Shown in pieces: positions 46,096-57,848 of a stretch of 64,000 nt of DNA. Below the pieces are notes generated by a model. That model saw only the letters and a list, made by a program, of their open reading frames with translations, did not search any database and was not told the DNA's origin. Source of the DNA: Galeopsis tetrahit (lineage: Eukaryota > Streptophyta > Magnoliopsida > Lamiales > Lamiaceae); NCBI GenBank assembly GCA_963675135.1, contig OY776129.1, positions 74,865,348 through 74,929,347 of the forward strand. Direction: 5' to 3'. Both the position numbers and the translations under genes were made by a program. Positions within the stretch are counted from its first letter, which is position 1. The number at the start of each line of letters is the position of its first letter.

Positions 46096-47118
46096 GGAGG
46101 ATGTATTCAATTGAGATTCTGTTGGATTTTTTTGGACTTTAAAAAGTCAGTGGATTTAGAAAATCCATAGACTCTATGTAGAGTTTGACTGACTTTTTTA
46201 TTGATTTATATGGATTTTTATAGATTTGACATGATTCTGAAATACACATTTTTTATTGATTTACATGGATTTCCATAAACTACGTCCCTAAAACCTAATT
46301 CAAATTTTTTTTATTATTTATGAGTATTATTCTTATCTTCATTTTCATTATAGTTATACCTCGATCTCATTTTCACATAGTTAGCAATACTAGTTCTCCG
46401 TTCTCCATGCATTAGCTTAAGTTCTTTGTTGTAGTTGTCTTTGAGAAAGCAATTCCAAATTTTCCTCTTTTTTCATGTCGAGATGTGGTGAATCTTGATC
46501 TTCTTTATATTCGACTGGAACAAAGCGACCTTCTTTCCGAAGAAAGTTATGTAATCCAGCCAATTGTGAATTGCAATTTGAAAATACCACCCTTCTTTCC
46601 GAAGAAAGTTATGTAATCCAGCCAATTGTGAATTGCAATTTGAAAATACCAAAAATTCGATTGAATAATTGCAGGTGACGACTTGACTACCAAAATCTTT
46701 TAGATGGTATCGATATACTATAATTTTTAAAGAAAGAACATAATTTTAAAATACAGAGATGTAATTTTTTTCACGATAATAATGGTGGTGAAGAATTTGT
46801 GATGCTTATCAAAGAACATAGTTAACACAGTTTTTTTTTTCTTTTCTTTCAAGTCTTCTAAGAGAATCCGTTGAAATCTCTACTTTTTAGAAGAGATTTT
46901 GATTAGTGAAATTTATTTATATTTTTGAAAGAGAATCCAACGAAATCCATAGAGTATTAAAATCCATAGATTGTTGAATACCTAAAGATTTCTAAAGACT
47001 TTTTAAAATCTGTATTGAATACCTCAAAATTTTGAAAGACTTTTAAAAATCCTGATTGAATACTCCAAATTTTAAAAGTCCAAAAAAATTCAACAGAATC
47101 TCAATTGAATACACCCCC
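46096..47118. mobile_element. PIF/Harbinger-like element nested in MULE B3
   Basis: About 1,023 bp. Left GATGTATTCAATTGAGATTC and, inverted from the right, GGTGTATTCAATTGAGATTC; the inverted match covers about 35 bp. Flanked by TTA. No transposase frame. Confidence 0.85.
46529..46651. repeat. Perfect 62-bp tandem duplication
   Basis: CCTTCTTTCCGAAGAAAGTT starts at 46529 and again at 46591; both copies run on identically to GAAAATACCA. It is very recent or an assembly effect. Confidence 0.95.
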
Positions 47119-47314
47119 TTTAGTGTTGTTATGTTGATGATCGTTTTGATGTTGAAGGTGGGTATGATTTTACTGTGAAAAATAAATAGTGGGTGTACTC
47201 ATCTTAAAAAAAAATCATACAAGGGGTATATGAGACATTTTACATGCAATTTAGGATAAAAAAATATCTCTGGTGGGTGTACTCAATAAGTCCTGTGTGT
47301 GTATAACCGCGGCC

Positions 47315-47534
47315 TTTCAGATTATCTACTTGAAAATTTTTGGAAAAAATTCACACGTAAATGAAATCCAAAAGGCGTTGAGATATTTCCCCCCAGAGCT
47401 CGCATTATAGCCATTAAAACTCAACCGATCTCACAACTATAAGATGCACTCCATAGACATTCTGTTACTTGATTCTGTGAATCTTCCGTGAAGGCTCCGC
47501 AAAGATCTCCATAAAGCAATTCTCAGATTCAACA
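47315..47534 (+). promoter_or_regulatory. Promoter/5' leader region of the DTX44-like gene
   Basis: Only 220 bases separate the MULE end from the start codon. The region holds no clear TATA box; a leader beginning somewhere after about 47400 is likely. The MULE therefore abuts the core promoter. Confidence 0.45.
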
Positions 47535-50500
47535 ATGGCGTGTGATTTTATGCCCAAACGCTATTGCAATTACATCCACTCTCTTCATGCAGAATATTAC
47601 TTCAGCTCCAACAATAGTCCGCCAAATTCGAGAGTTCATCCATCTAAGTTTTCGAAGAGACGCCACAATGGATTTTCTTCAATTCGACTTCGAAGCGTCC
47701 CATATGCATCAGCTAACAAAAATCCTAGCAAAGAGGCGCTGAAGGCAAAGGCCGGGGTCGAAGAAAAACGGGTTAATTCTTCTGATCCGGAACCTGATAG
47801 GAATTCATTTTCCGTTCTTCATCGTATTCGGTAGTTAATTTATCCTATTTCTGGAAGTATTGCAGAATTCATTAATTTGATGAACTTTAGTTATGATCGC
47901 TTTGATATTGAAATAGGATTTTAGTGGGGAAAACCTCAGGATATCCTTTTCCTTAGTCTGGTTCTGAAGTGATGGGTAAATGTTTGTACTGAGACATGGT
48001 TAATCCATAAGTTTGTTCCAAATTATCTTTTATTTTTTCGCAGCTTTCAATTACATTTTCAAAGTTTCTGAAATGAACTTTATCTGTCCATCCAGAAACG
48101 AGCTCTTATTACTATGAGATTTTGTAGGGAGGAATTTAAACTAGATGGACTTGGAACACAGATTCTTTCCATTGCATTGCCGGCAGCTTTGGCTCTTGCC
48201 GCTGACCCAATTACTTCACTAGTCGATACTGCTTTCGTCGGTCATATAGGTACCTTTCATTGTTTGTATTAGAAACACGAACTCATCCAGTAGATGTTTT
48301 ATATGCAAATGCTCGGATCCTATGGGTTTATGCTACCTATGCAAGCATTGGATTCTAGATTGAGAACTAAAATCAAATTTTAGTTTTTCGGGTTTTAGTA
48401 AGTTGCATCTCTCTGTTTCCTGTATAATTCTGTGCTATCTTCTGTGTCTTGATACCAGTAAAACTGTTTGTGCTGGACATTGCTAGGTTGATATATTATT
48501 GAACCTAAGGATAATGCTGCTAGTAATTTTAGATGTCTGCTTTGGTTAGAATGGCTCTCTTTGTTTCCTTAAACTAGTTAAATCCTTGTCTGTGACATCC
48601 TCAAGTTCGTTACAAGCATGGTTAACTTACTCCGTCGTGTTATTCAGGATCTGCTGAACTGGCTGCAGTTGGTGTTTCTGCTGCCATTTTTAACCTTGTT
48701 TCTAAATTATTTAATGTACCTTTGCTCAATGTGACAACATCATTTGTTGCTGAGGAGCAGGCTTCTGTTGTAAAGACTGCTGATTACAATAGTCAAACTG
48801 CCGAAGGTACTCTATTACCAGGGTATCTATTTTGATGTCTACAGTTTTTTATTCTATAAATTTATCCTTTTACATCTTTTAACAGGATTATATTAATGTT
48901 CCTTTTTTTTCATCACAATATTGCCTTGCAGACCAAAAAAGCAAGATATTTCTTCCTTCAGTATCAAACGCGCTAATGCTTGCTGCTGGCCTTGGAATCA
49001 TAGAAGCTGTTGCACTTTCCACAGGCTCCAGTTTTTTAATGGATACGATGGGTATATCTGCTGTATGTATTTTTTTAGCTGATCAAGCAACTCTATTATA
49101 GACATTTGTTTGGGTCCCACCTCTTAAAATTTTTATTTGATGATTCTAACTTTTGACAGTTGATACACGTAACTTGAAGCCTTACACATTAAGCTTATTT
49201 GAATAAGATGTTCAAGTAAATGTGAAGTATGACTCAAGTTGTTGAACATGCATTTTTGCAGAACAACTTTTTCGAATATTTCTTTATAGGCTTTTGTCTT
49301 TCTACTTCTAATTTGGAGTTTCAGTGATGGCTGACACAGAATGCACAAAATGAAGTTTTCTTTGTTTGTTCCTTTATCGATTTTTGGTTCTGTAACCTAT
49401 TGTACCTGTTGACCTTACTCATATTTGACCTACTTCAGGACTCACCAATGCGCATGCCAGCTGAACAATTTCTTACACTGAGGGCCTTTGGTGCTCCACC
49501 AATAGTGATAGCTCTTGCTGCTCAAGGAACTTTTCGTGGATTTAAGGACACAAAGACACCTTTATATGCCATTGGCAAGTTCTGCTGCTTCTTTTCATAT
49601 CACTAAGGATCTCCTTTTGAAAGTATCTTGCTCATATTAGGAAGATCATTGCACATAAGCTGCTTGATGAACTTTGATCTGGTTGCATGATTAACTTGAT
49701 TCCTTTTGTAATAAAAAGTTTCATAAGTTATAAAGCTGAACTATATCTGCTTCATAGAAGAAAATATCACCCGAGTTTTTATAATGTACTTTATGTGCAA
49801 TTTCAAATAGATTATCAGAAGTTGCCATTGGTGGGAAAGGCTTGCATAGTCACTTTTTGTTGCATCCTTGTCAATGAAACTTTTACCTGTATAATCTAGA
49901 TATCGTAAACTGCATTTCATATGCAAATAATAAGCACCTTAAATCCTTTAAATACTACAGGTCACCCTTAGGTGAATGATATTAAGTTAATTGGGCTTAT
50001 AATCTTTCATGGTACTATTGCATATTAATTTTGCCAAATACACGTGCTTGCCAAAGGATTCTGTAGAAATAATTAATAAACACATTCACTTCTTAACTAG
50101 AAACTTAGTAACATGTCACTAATATTTAGTTGAAAGTAAACTATGATTGCCCCGGATTCTGTAATTCTTGATTTACTTTCTTACTTTTGAAGTCCCATTT
50201 GTTAATTCTTTTTATCTCAGATTGTATCTGTTGCCTTTTTTTCAGTGGCTGGAAACTTACTTAATGCGACACTGGACCTAATATTAATATTTTTCTTTGG
50301 TCTTGGCGTTAGTGGTGCTGCCATTGCTACTGTGATTTCTGAGTACGTCAGTGATGTGGTAAAACTAGCACTATATTGCATCACACGCGTTATACGTGAT
50401 ACAACCTACTTTCGCTTATGAATTCCCATGTATATTTGGTCAGGTACTTGACAGCTGTAATTCTTCTGTGGAAGTTAAATGACGAAGTACAGCTTATTAC

Positions 50501-53175
50501 TCCAAGTATCAGTGGGCAAAGGGTTTTTAAGTATCTTAAATCTGGTAAGCTCCTAGAGAGCATGCAAACTTTAGTATTCATGATGCTTATAAAAAGTATA
50601 CTTTTCAAGACTGTCTTATAAGTATTATAGGAAGCACTAGATTCTACGAATCCTCTTTAGGCTAAAAGTTGAGAAGTCTTAGATGACAAAAATTGACTGC
50701 ACAGATAAAATTAACAATTAGAGGTCTAGTTTGCTTTCTGCTATACTGAAATTTCATGATATTTTGAATAATTTTTCCTATTTACATGAGCCAAAACATA
50801 TGGTAATATGTTCTTTATTTGATTTCGCAGGTGCCCTTTTGACAGTCAGAACGGTAGCACTCCTTACAGTCACCACACTAGCTACATCAATGGCAGCTAA
50901 GGAGGGCCCCATACAAATGGCTGGTTTTCAAATTTGTTTTGAAGTCTGGTTGGCTCTGTCTTTGCTAAATGACGCTTTAGCACTTGCTGGTCAGGTACCC
51001 CACCACACTTTATCCGAAATAATGAACATAGGAAGAAATAATAATTATAGGGGTTAGTTACAAGGCTATCTTGAGTCAGTTTAACATAGATAGTTCCCAC
51101 TAATAATTACTCCCCCCTTAGTACAGAAACCTTTCTTTGCTCTCTATTGGAGCTAATAATCCCCAAAACCGTATCAAGTATTCTATCTGCTGTATTCTGT
51201 CAAATTTCCTAATATTCTTTGAACTTTTCTCCATCGGCATTCTTTGCAGACTCTCCTTGCTAGTGACTACTCTCAAGGAAACTATGGTCTGGCACGCCAA
51301 GTTACTTATAAAGTGTTACAGGTTTGGAAATCTGATACTCAATTTTCTATAACATCTGTTAAGTATTAATGATGTCTCTGTTGATTAATGAGAATGATTA
51401 CCTTACTGATTCTCTGCTTTACGTTAATTACATCAGATTGGTATAATCATGGGAGTATCTCTGGCTGCAATTTTGTTCCTCGGATTTGGCACACTCTCCG
51501 GCTTATTTAGCTCTGACTCAGAAGTTCTCAGAATTGCCCAATCCGGAACCTTGGTGAGAATCTCAGCTATATCGGTATAAATTTTAGTTTCTATTTTTTG
51601 GTAGAAAAGTACGCAAGATATCTGGTCTTGATTAGAGAGAAAGGATTGAATTCCTGGAAATGCTGATATGCATATATACAATAGTTAAAAGAATTGAACA
51701 CGAGAATTCACTGGTTCGCCAAGGGAATGCCGGTTAATTTTAGAAAAAGGGTAGAAAAACTAACTTTGATATAAATAGAGAATTACCATTTCAAATTTTA
51801 TTCATTCAACAACTGGCATTTTGCTTTGGGACCTTACGTTATACTCCGTATTAAGGAATAAGGAAACAGTATCAAACTCCTTAGGGGGTGTTTCTTTTGG
51901 GATTTGGGTGGTTTTAAAAACCAGATTTTTGAAATCCCGATAAATAGTAATATGGGTGTTTCTTTTGGGTTTTGGAATAGTGAAGGATTTAACTTTATGT
52001 CAAATCAAGTTGTAAGATTGAATGAGTTTGTATTATTATATTATTGTTTGATGAGATTATAATGATTGATTAAGTGTGTAATGATTAAATGTATTATATT
52101 ATTGTATTATTATATTATTATAGTATTATTATATTATTGTTGAGAAAGAATATAATGATTGAAGTAATATTATATAGATATAACTTTATGTCAAATCAAT
52201 ATGTTTGATAGGGGTGGTTTTGAGTGGATTTTGAAAACCGGTTTTTAAATCCCGAAGTAACACGGGTTTTGGATCTTGAAATCCAAAACCTGGCTTTTAA
52301 AACCAAAAAGAAACATACCCTTACTTTCTTTCATAAGTTAAGATTGATTATATTCTAAAAATCCAAAATCCCCTAAAATATTAAAATAAAACGTAATCCC
52401 CAAAAATGAAAAATTGGAAATCAAAACATAGAAATAAAAGATTTAATAAAACTAACGTTTTGATTTCCTCATGCTCTGCATCAAACAATTAATTTAGGAG
52501 AGGACTCGTAGAGGTTCCCTGTGTTTAATGAACTCGAGTATCATTGTTGATTTTTCGCCAAATGATCCACATTTAGCTAATTGAACAATGTTTTTATTAT
52601 TGCTTTCATAAATTTATTTTCAGATCATCGTCTATGTATTTACTATCAAAAATCGGAAATGCTTTAGGTTGAATGCCATTAATTCCTCAACATTTCCTTG
52701 AATTTTTCATGTTAGTTTGTTGCTGGATCACAACCGCTGAATGCTATTGCTTTTGTTCTCGATGGGCTATACTACGGGGTTTCAGACTTTGGCTTTGCTG
52801 CATACTCCATGGTAATACTATATCTCTTTGCCTGAAGCCTGATCCTCGCAATCTATTTTTTTAAGAAATTAATTGGTATGATATCGATGTCCAGGTGCTC
52901 GTTGCACTGATCTCTTCGATCTTCTTATTGATGGCCACTCCTTCATTTGGTCTTGCTGCTGTATGGGGTGGACTTTTTCTCTTTATGGCTTTGCGTGTAG
53001 TAGCTGGAATCTTGAGGTAGTTACATAAACCCCCCACACCCAACAAAAAAAAAGAAAGACATTATCTTCTACTGGTTGTAGTTGAGAGCTGAGTTCCTTG
53101 TTCTATTTCAGGTTAAGTACCAGAAGTGGACCATGGAGATTGCTTTTGTCTGATACTGAGAAAGATACTAATTAA
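47535..53175 (+). CDS. DTX44: Plastid-type MATE efflux transporter, DTX44-like, 13 exons
   Basis: MATE (multidrug and toxic compound extrusion) antiporter, 12 membrane helices expected. Its substrate is unknown. Exons: 47535-47830, 48128-48249, 48648-48806, 48932-49062, 49439-49574, 50246-50342, 50444-50544, 50831-50994, 51250-51321, 51437-51553, 52716-52811, 52895-53016 and 53112-53175. They sum to 1,677 bases, i.e. 558 aa plus stop, in phase throughout. The first about 98 residues are Ser/Arg-rich and lack a MATE helix, as expected of a chloroplast transit peptide. Family hallmarks: ADPITSLVDTAFVGHIG, GAPPIVIALAAQGTFRGFKDTKTPLYA, GPIQMAGFQI, QPLNAIAFVLDGLYYGVSDFG. Several segments read more like Arabidopsis DTX44 than DTX45, as I recall them. 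Intron 5 uses GC-AG (ATTG|GCAAGT...CAG). Intron 10 (1.16 kb) carries a MITE. Confidence 0.93.
51884..52320. mobile_element. PIF/Harbinger MITE in DTX44 intron 10
   Basis: 437 bp, TTA duplications (51881-51883 and 52321-52323). Ends GGGGGTGTTTCTTTTGGGAT and, inverted, GGGTATGTTTCTTTTTGG. The left terminal motif is doubled inside (GGGTGTTTCTTTTGGGTTTT at about 51954). It does not touch splice sites. Confidence 0.9.
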
Positions 53176-55370
53176 AACTGCTAAATGTCAACCCACGAAA
53201 GAACGAGCAGCCAACCAAGGGTGGCTGGTCAGCTGGGGGCGACTCTTGAACACATACGCTTACGACATCTTTGTGGTGTCCTTACATTGAGCTGCCGAAA
53301 TCATCAAAAGTCAGATATAAAATGAGCGGCAGAACGAATCATTTATAGCAACTATGGAGTCATTACAAGAGAAATTTGATTCTCCACTTCATGTTGAAAG
53401 CTTTGTATTGTAAAGCCCCTAGATTATTTTTTACTATTCAACTGTAATCCCAGGCCCTACTTTTATATATATCCACTTTATTTACGCATACGTCTTTCAT
53501 TAAGTCAATTTCAGTCACAAACTAATTGAAGTTTCATTATGTCAGTTGCTATTTTAATAATGAATCAATTATCCGAATTTGTATGGGATTAGTATTAAAG
53601 ATGTATAAACATTTCCCTGAATACAACAGAAGATTTGGTTATGTGGATGAATCAAAGACCCCGAAGCAGGCAGAATTTATAGTACATGGGCACGAAAAGT
53701 TACAAACTTTCACAAAACACGAGTAGCAATGAAAGATAAAGAGGACCGCCCCACGTCCATCTCATCAATTCTGGTCTTTCTAGTTTTCAATCCCACAACT
53801 TCAGTTACATCTATTAATATTCAACACATGCACACTAGCGTACATTAAAGGGGAACGAACAGAGACGGGTTTCAGGTGATCTAGGATCGCATTTTAGAAG
53901 GGCCAACAACGTGAAATTTTCATCAACCCTCCAGGGAAATCTGCAATAGAAATTGAGAGAAAAAATTTGAAGGCAAGTTAAGCTATCATAGTTTGAATGA
54001 ATAAGAATATATTCTACACCAAATAATGATGTCTAAGAATGATCAAACCTTATGAACTATTGAAAGAATAACACCACATAATTGTAACCAAAGTCGTAAC
54101 ATTAAAAAAAAAAAAAAGTTTAAAGCTGTTAGTTACAACAGAAAGAGATGTCAAAGTTTTTCAAACATGCAGGTGCCAAACTAGGAATTTTTGTTTCTGA
54201 AAACACACTTTTCTTAGTATGAGTAGGTGGAGACAGTTTCAGGTTCAACTTCACTTACACGGATACACCCCAGAGTTCAAAATGTTAACTATCAAAATGT
54301 TGGTATATGATGAGATATTAGATTGCTAGCCTCTAATACAATGGATGAAAAACAAACCAAAATCGTGGATGTGAATCACCTTAAAAACTTCAATTTTAAG
54401 ATCACAGCAAGCGGAAAAAGGAGCATCAACTTTAATCAATGTGTCAATGTCCAAACTAAACAATTGATAAGAAAAAAAATCTAAAAGGCTGAGAATTGTG
54501 ATGAACAACAAAAAACAAGCAAAAGAAGTACTAGAATCTGAAAGAGATGAAAATAAAAGAACTTGGTGAGACAGTCATTGCAGACGTAGCCACTTTTAAT
54601 CAACGTGCCAATCTAAAAACTTCAATCAATGTGCTAATGTTTTAAGTCCCAAACTATTGATAAGGGAAAAAGAGAGAGAAATCTAAAGACGACAATAAAG
54701 AGGAAACAAACAAAAGGCGGTGAGAAAAAAGAAAGAATTTAATGAGGCTGTCATTACAGACGTAGCCATATTCGATCAGTAAACCAAAACGTGGCAGTTC
54801 GTTAGTGGACAAAAAGAAAGTTGTTATACTTGAAATCTCAACAACATTATAAATTCTCCATTAATGCACTAAGCCCCTTTGCCTTTTAACATTGAAGTCC
54901 AGAGGAGACTTCACAAGAAATTGGGTCTAGATTCAAGAAAAACAGTTCTCATCACAGACCATCATGCTAGAGAAAACAATTTGTTTCAATACAGACCATC
55001 TAACATAATGCATTTTCAGTCAATTCTCCTAAGACTTCGCAACAGTTAATAAAATGATAATACGAACCATTATGCTAGAAAAAATGATTATTTTCCATAC
55101 AGACCATCTAACATAACATGTTTTCAGTTTTTCTCCTAAGATTTCACAACAATTAACAAAATGATAATACAGGAGACAATTTCTACTGGACTAAGAGAAA
55201 GTATTCGATTAGATACACTAAATGGATCATGCAATGCTAAGAAAGGAAAAGCTCAATAAGCAATCTACCTCAAAATCGAATATCATAACCAAAAAAAACA
55301 CACAAACAAACAAAGAAGCAAGAGAATTACCTCAGCTGGAAAAATTGATCACCAGAATACTATCAAACAA
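53176..55370. other. DTX44 3' flank to Abraxas-like 3' flank
   Basis: The convergent intergenic region. DTX44 transcription probably ends near 53460. 53484-53815 is the source or sister of the inverted copy at 35405-35735. Phrases such as AGGAGCATCAACTTTAATCAA and CAGACGTAGCCA recur at 54414-54780, and TACAGACCATCTAACATAA recurs at about 54990 and 55098: internal short duplications. A 66-codon frame at 53526-53726 has no family. Confidence 0.55.
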
Positions 55371-56359
55371 TCATTCCAAACCAGCAACTTTGTGCCTCAA
55401 CCTCATATTATGAGTCTCCTGCCAAACACATAACCTCCCATTAAATTATAAAAACCATACAAAAATGTAAACAATATCCACACCATATCAAATTTCAATA
55501 TATATGCATAACATTTTCAGCTCTTAACCTGTTCCAGAACTTTGGCATTCGTCTCTTCCACCAATCTCGATAACCCCTCAATCTTAGCCAGCATTTTATC
55601 ATACAAATTCTCAAGCTCCCCCGTATAAGCAGCTTCAGAACCCATCAATGTACTCAGCCTCCCAATCTCAAACCCTTCTGCACACGTATCCAACTGCTTC
55701 TGATTGTTCGATTTATTCTTCTTGTCGGCTAAACTCTCCTGATTTTCGTCCTCCACCATCGCATTTGGCGCCCTTAATTGGAAATCCATCATCGGAAACT
55801 GCACATTAGGGCTAAAAGAATCGTACTGAGATCGAAAAGATGGCCCTAAGTTATCAATGCTTATACTCTTCGGCTCGAAGATGTTCCCTCTGTATTGAAA
55901 AGCCTTATACTCATGGGTATGAATTAATTGATCTTGAAAAGGGGTTGAGATGATGAGGAAAAGAGATGGGGGGAGAGAGAGAGTAGAATTTTGCGGAGTA
56001 AATGCTAGAGAAGCGGAGGAGGAGAGAGAATAAGTGGTGGTTGTTTCTTTCAAGGAGGGGCGGAGAGGGGTTTTACGGCGGGCGGAGAACCAGCCGACGA
56101 GGCTGGCGGAGTCGGCGGAGGTGGGCGGCGGAGGGAGGGGGATGTGGGATGGGAGGGAGAGAAAGGAGGTGATGGTGGCGACAAGAAGTGAGGCGGTGGC
56201 AGTGGGGGTGGGGTGATCGGAGAGGGAATTGAGGGTGGAGACAGCGGCATGACCGAAGAGATAGCCGTGGATGTCTCCGGCGGCGGAGGAGGCGCGGTGG
56301 AGGAGGGATGCTAAGGCGGCGCCGGAAATTTGGATCTTGTCGATCGGAAAGTCATCCAT
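55371..56359 (-). CDS. Abraxas-like (FAM175) MPN-domain scaffold protein, two exons
   Basis: Exon 1 runs from 56359 to 55529 and exon 2 from 55418 to 55371, together 292 aa. The start is the ATG at 56359 (accATGG context, MDDFPIDKIQISG); an in-frame ATG 19 codons upstream (56416) is in a poorer setting. The N-terminal part reads as an MPN fold without the JAMM metal motif: SGAALASLLH, GDIHGYLFGH, VGWFSARRKTPLRPSLKE, LFLIISTPF. It matches the plan of Abraxas/ABRO1, which scaffolds the K63-deubiquitinase BRCC36. A C-terminal coiled coil (ELENLYDKMLAKIEGLSRLVEE) follows. The 48-base last exon (ETHNMRLRHKVAGLE) is joined at GAACAG|GTTAAG. Ignoring it would give a wrong end at 55517. Function is inferred from the family. 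Confidence 0.72.
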
Positions 56360-56778
56360 GGTTCCAATTAGCCTTTTTCTGGTAACTGCAAAGCTGCAAC
56401 TGTTCAAAGAGTTCACTGGATCTCCTTTAATAAAATCAAGAGGCGTCTTTCTTTTTCCACTCCAAATTTGATTTCATTTTATACGTCTCATTCATTTTGA
56501 ATTTGTATTAAATTAATTTTTTTTCTGCTTTTCATCTTTCTACATATCCATTTTTCACTCTATTTACTTCAAATTTCTACTGCATTTTATGTTATATTCA
56601 TCAATTTTCGAGCAACAATTAAGCAAAAGAAAAATTTATAGTAAAACTGAAAAAATACAATACTTCTATTAATATCAATTTACTATTTTTCTTTTATTTT
56701 CTCTCTTATTTTATTTTTTTACTTAACTCATTCTAATCCGTCCTATAAAGATAAACCTATGAGATAAAATTACAAATG

Positions 56779-57376
56779 GTAGGTCTTCCGTGAAATTGAT
56801 TCTATATATGAAATTGAGTTGACCAACTATTGACTTGGTCAATTTTTTTTTAGTACAAAATAATAATTTCGGAATTGATTTTTTTTCAGAAATTTTTTTT
56901 TCGGATTTTTATTTTAGTGTTACACTTTTCAATTGTCGTGACTTACACTTTTAAAAATAATACTATTTTCATTTATATTGACATACATTTTTTGGTAATG
57001 TTATATTGCACCTTTTAGTTATATAGACATGCACTTTTCAGTAAAAATGTGTTGCACTTTTCAGTTATAATAACTTACACTTTTCATTAAAATATTGTGT
57101 TGCACTTTTCAAGTATATTGACATGCACTTTTTAATAATATTGTGTTAGCACTTTATAGTTACTAACTTGCACTTTCTAGTTGTAATGACTTACACTTTT
57201 TAGTAATATTGACTTACACTTTTCAACACACACTTTCGGAAAAAAAATTACAAAAAAAAAATAATAATAATAAAAAAAATTGACCCAGTCAAAAAGTTTA
57301 TTGAATATTTAGGGGATAGAATTGACCAAATCAACTCAATTTCTTATAAGGAATTGATTCTATATGAGACCAATCC
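56779..57376. mobile_element. MULE-like element with 11-bp flanking duplication
   Basis: 598 bp between two copies of AATTACAAATG (ending at 56778; 57377-57387). Inverted subterminal match: AATTGATTCTATATATGAAATTGAGTTGA on the left and its inverse (TTGAGTTGA...TAGAATCAATT) on the right. The interior is an array of GCACTTTTCAGTTATA-type words like 38340-39020. Confidence 0.72.
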
Positions 57377-57848
57377 AATTACAAATGTTTGTGTGTGTTT
57401 GTGGCCATAAATAGTTATGCTAGTTTTTATATTATCAATTTGGGTCAATTCTAACAAAACTTTTGAATTTTGGTTGTAAAGTTACCCAAAAATGGTGGAA
57501 ATTTATTGTGGTGTACAATATGATATGAAAAATGTATTAAAATAGTGGGTTCAGTGAGAAAAGGAACAATATATGCATCAATTGCCTCACCGTAGATCAC
57601 ATGGAAATTGGCAAATTTTAATATTTTGAAGTCATGATTCACGGAGGAGTGTAATTGAAACATAAAATTGATTGAGGTTGCGTTTGGATATGGAGGGATT
57701 TGATTTGAGGAGTATTTGAATGAAAGGTTTTGAAAATAGATGGATTTCAAATGACATGATTTTAGTGAGAATTTGAAATCTCTCACAATTTAAACTAAAA
57801 AGTGTGTGGACACAAATTTAAGTATTTGAAATCCATTCATAATCAAAA

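Larger units (their letters stand above)
45242..47314 (+). mobile_element. MULE family B, copy 3, with first-exon-like cargo and a nested MITE
   Basis: 2,073 bp including a nested Harbinger MITE. Ends GGGCGTGGTTATACACACAC and, inverted, GGCCGCGGTTATACACACAC. The flanks do not match (TTGTGGCAA against TTTCAGATT), so one side has been rearranged. It lies right at the edge between segmental copy B and the DTX44 promoter. The GC-rich block (45410-45740) is followed by TTGAAG|GTCAGT at about 45748 and AT-rich sequence with TTCGAAC words, as in copies 1 and 2. Confidence 0.85.

Noticed and set aside
53526..53726. 66-codon open frame downstream of DTX44
   Set aside because: The inverted copy at 35405-35735 does not keep the frame, and no family is recognised.
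85..56359. BRCA2-like and Abraxas-like genes as a DNA-repair gene cluster
   Set aside because: They are over 50 kb apart with unrelated sequence between. Plant genomes seldom cluster such genes, and nothing suggests co-regulation.
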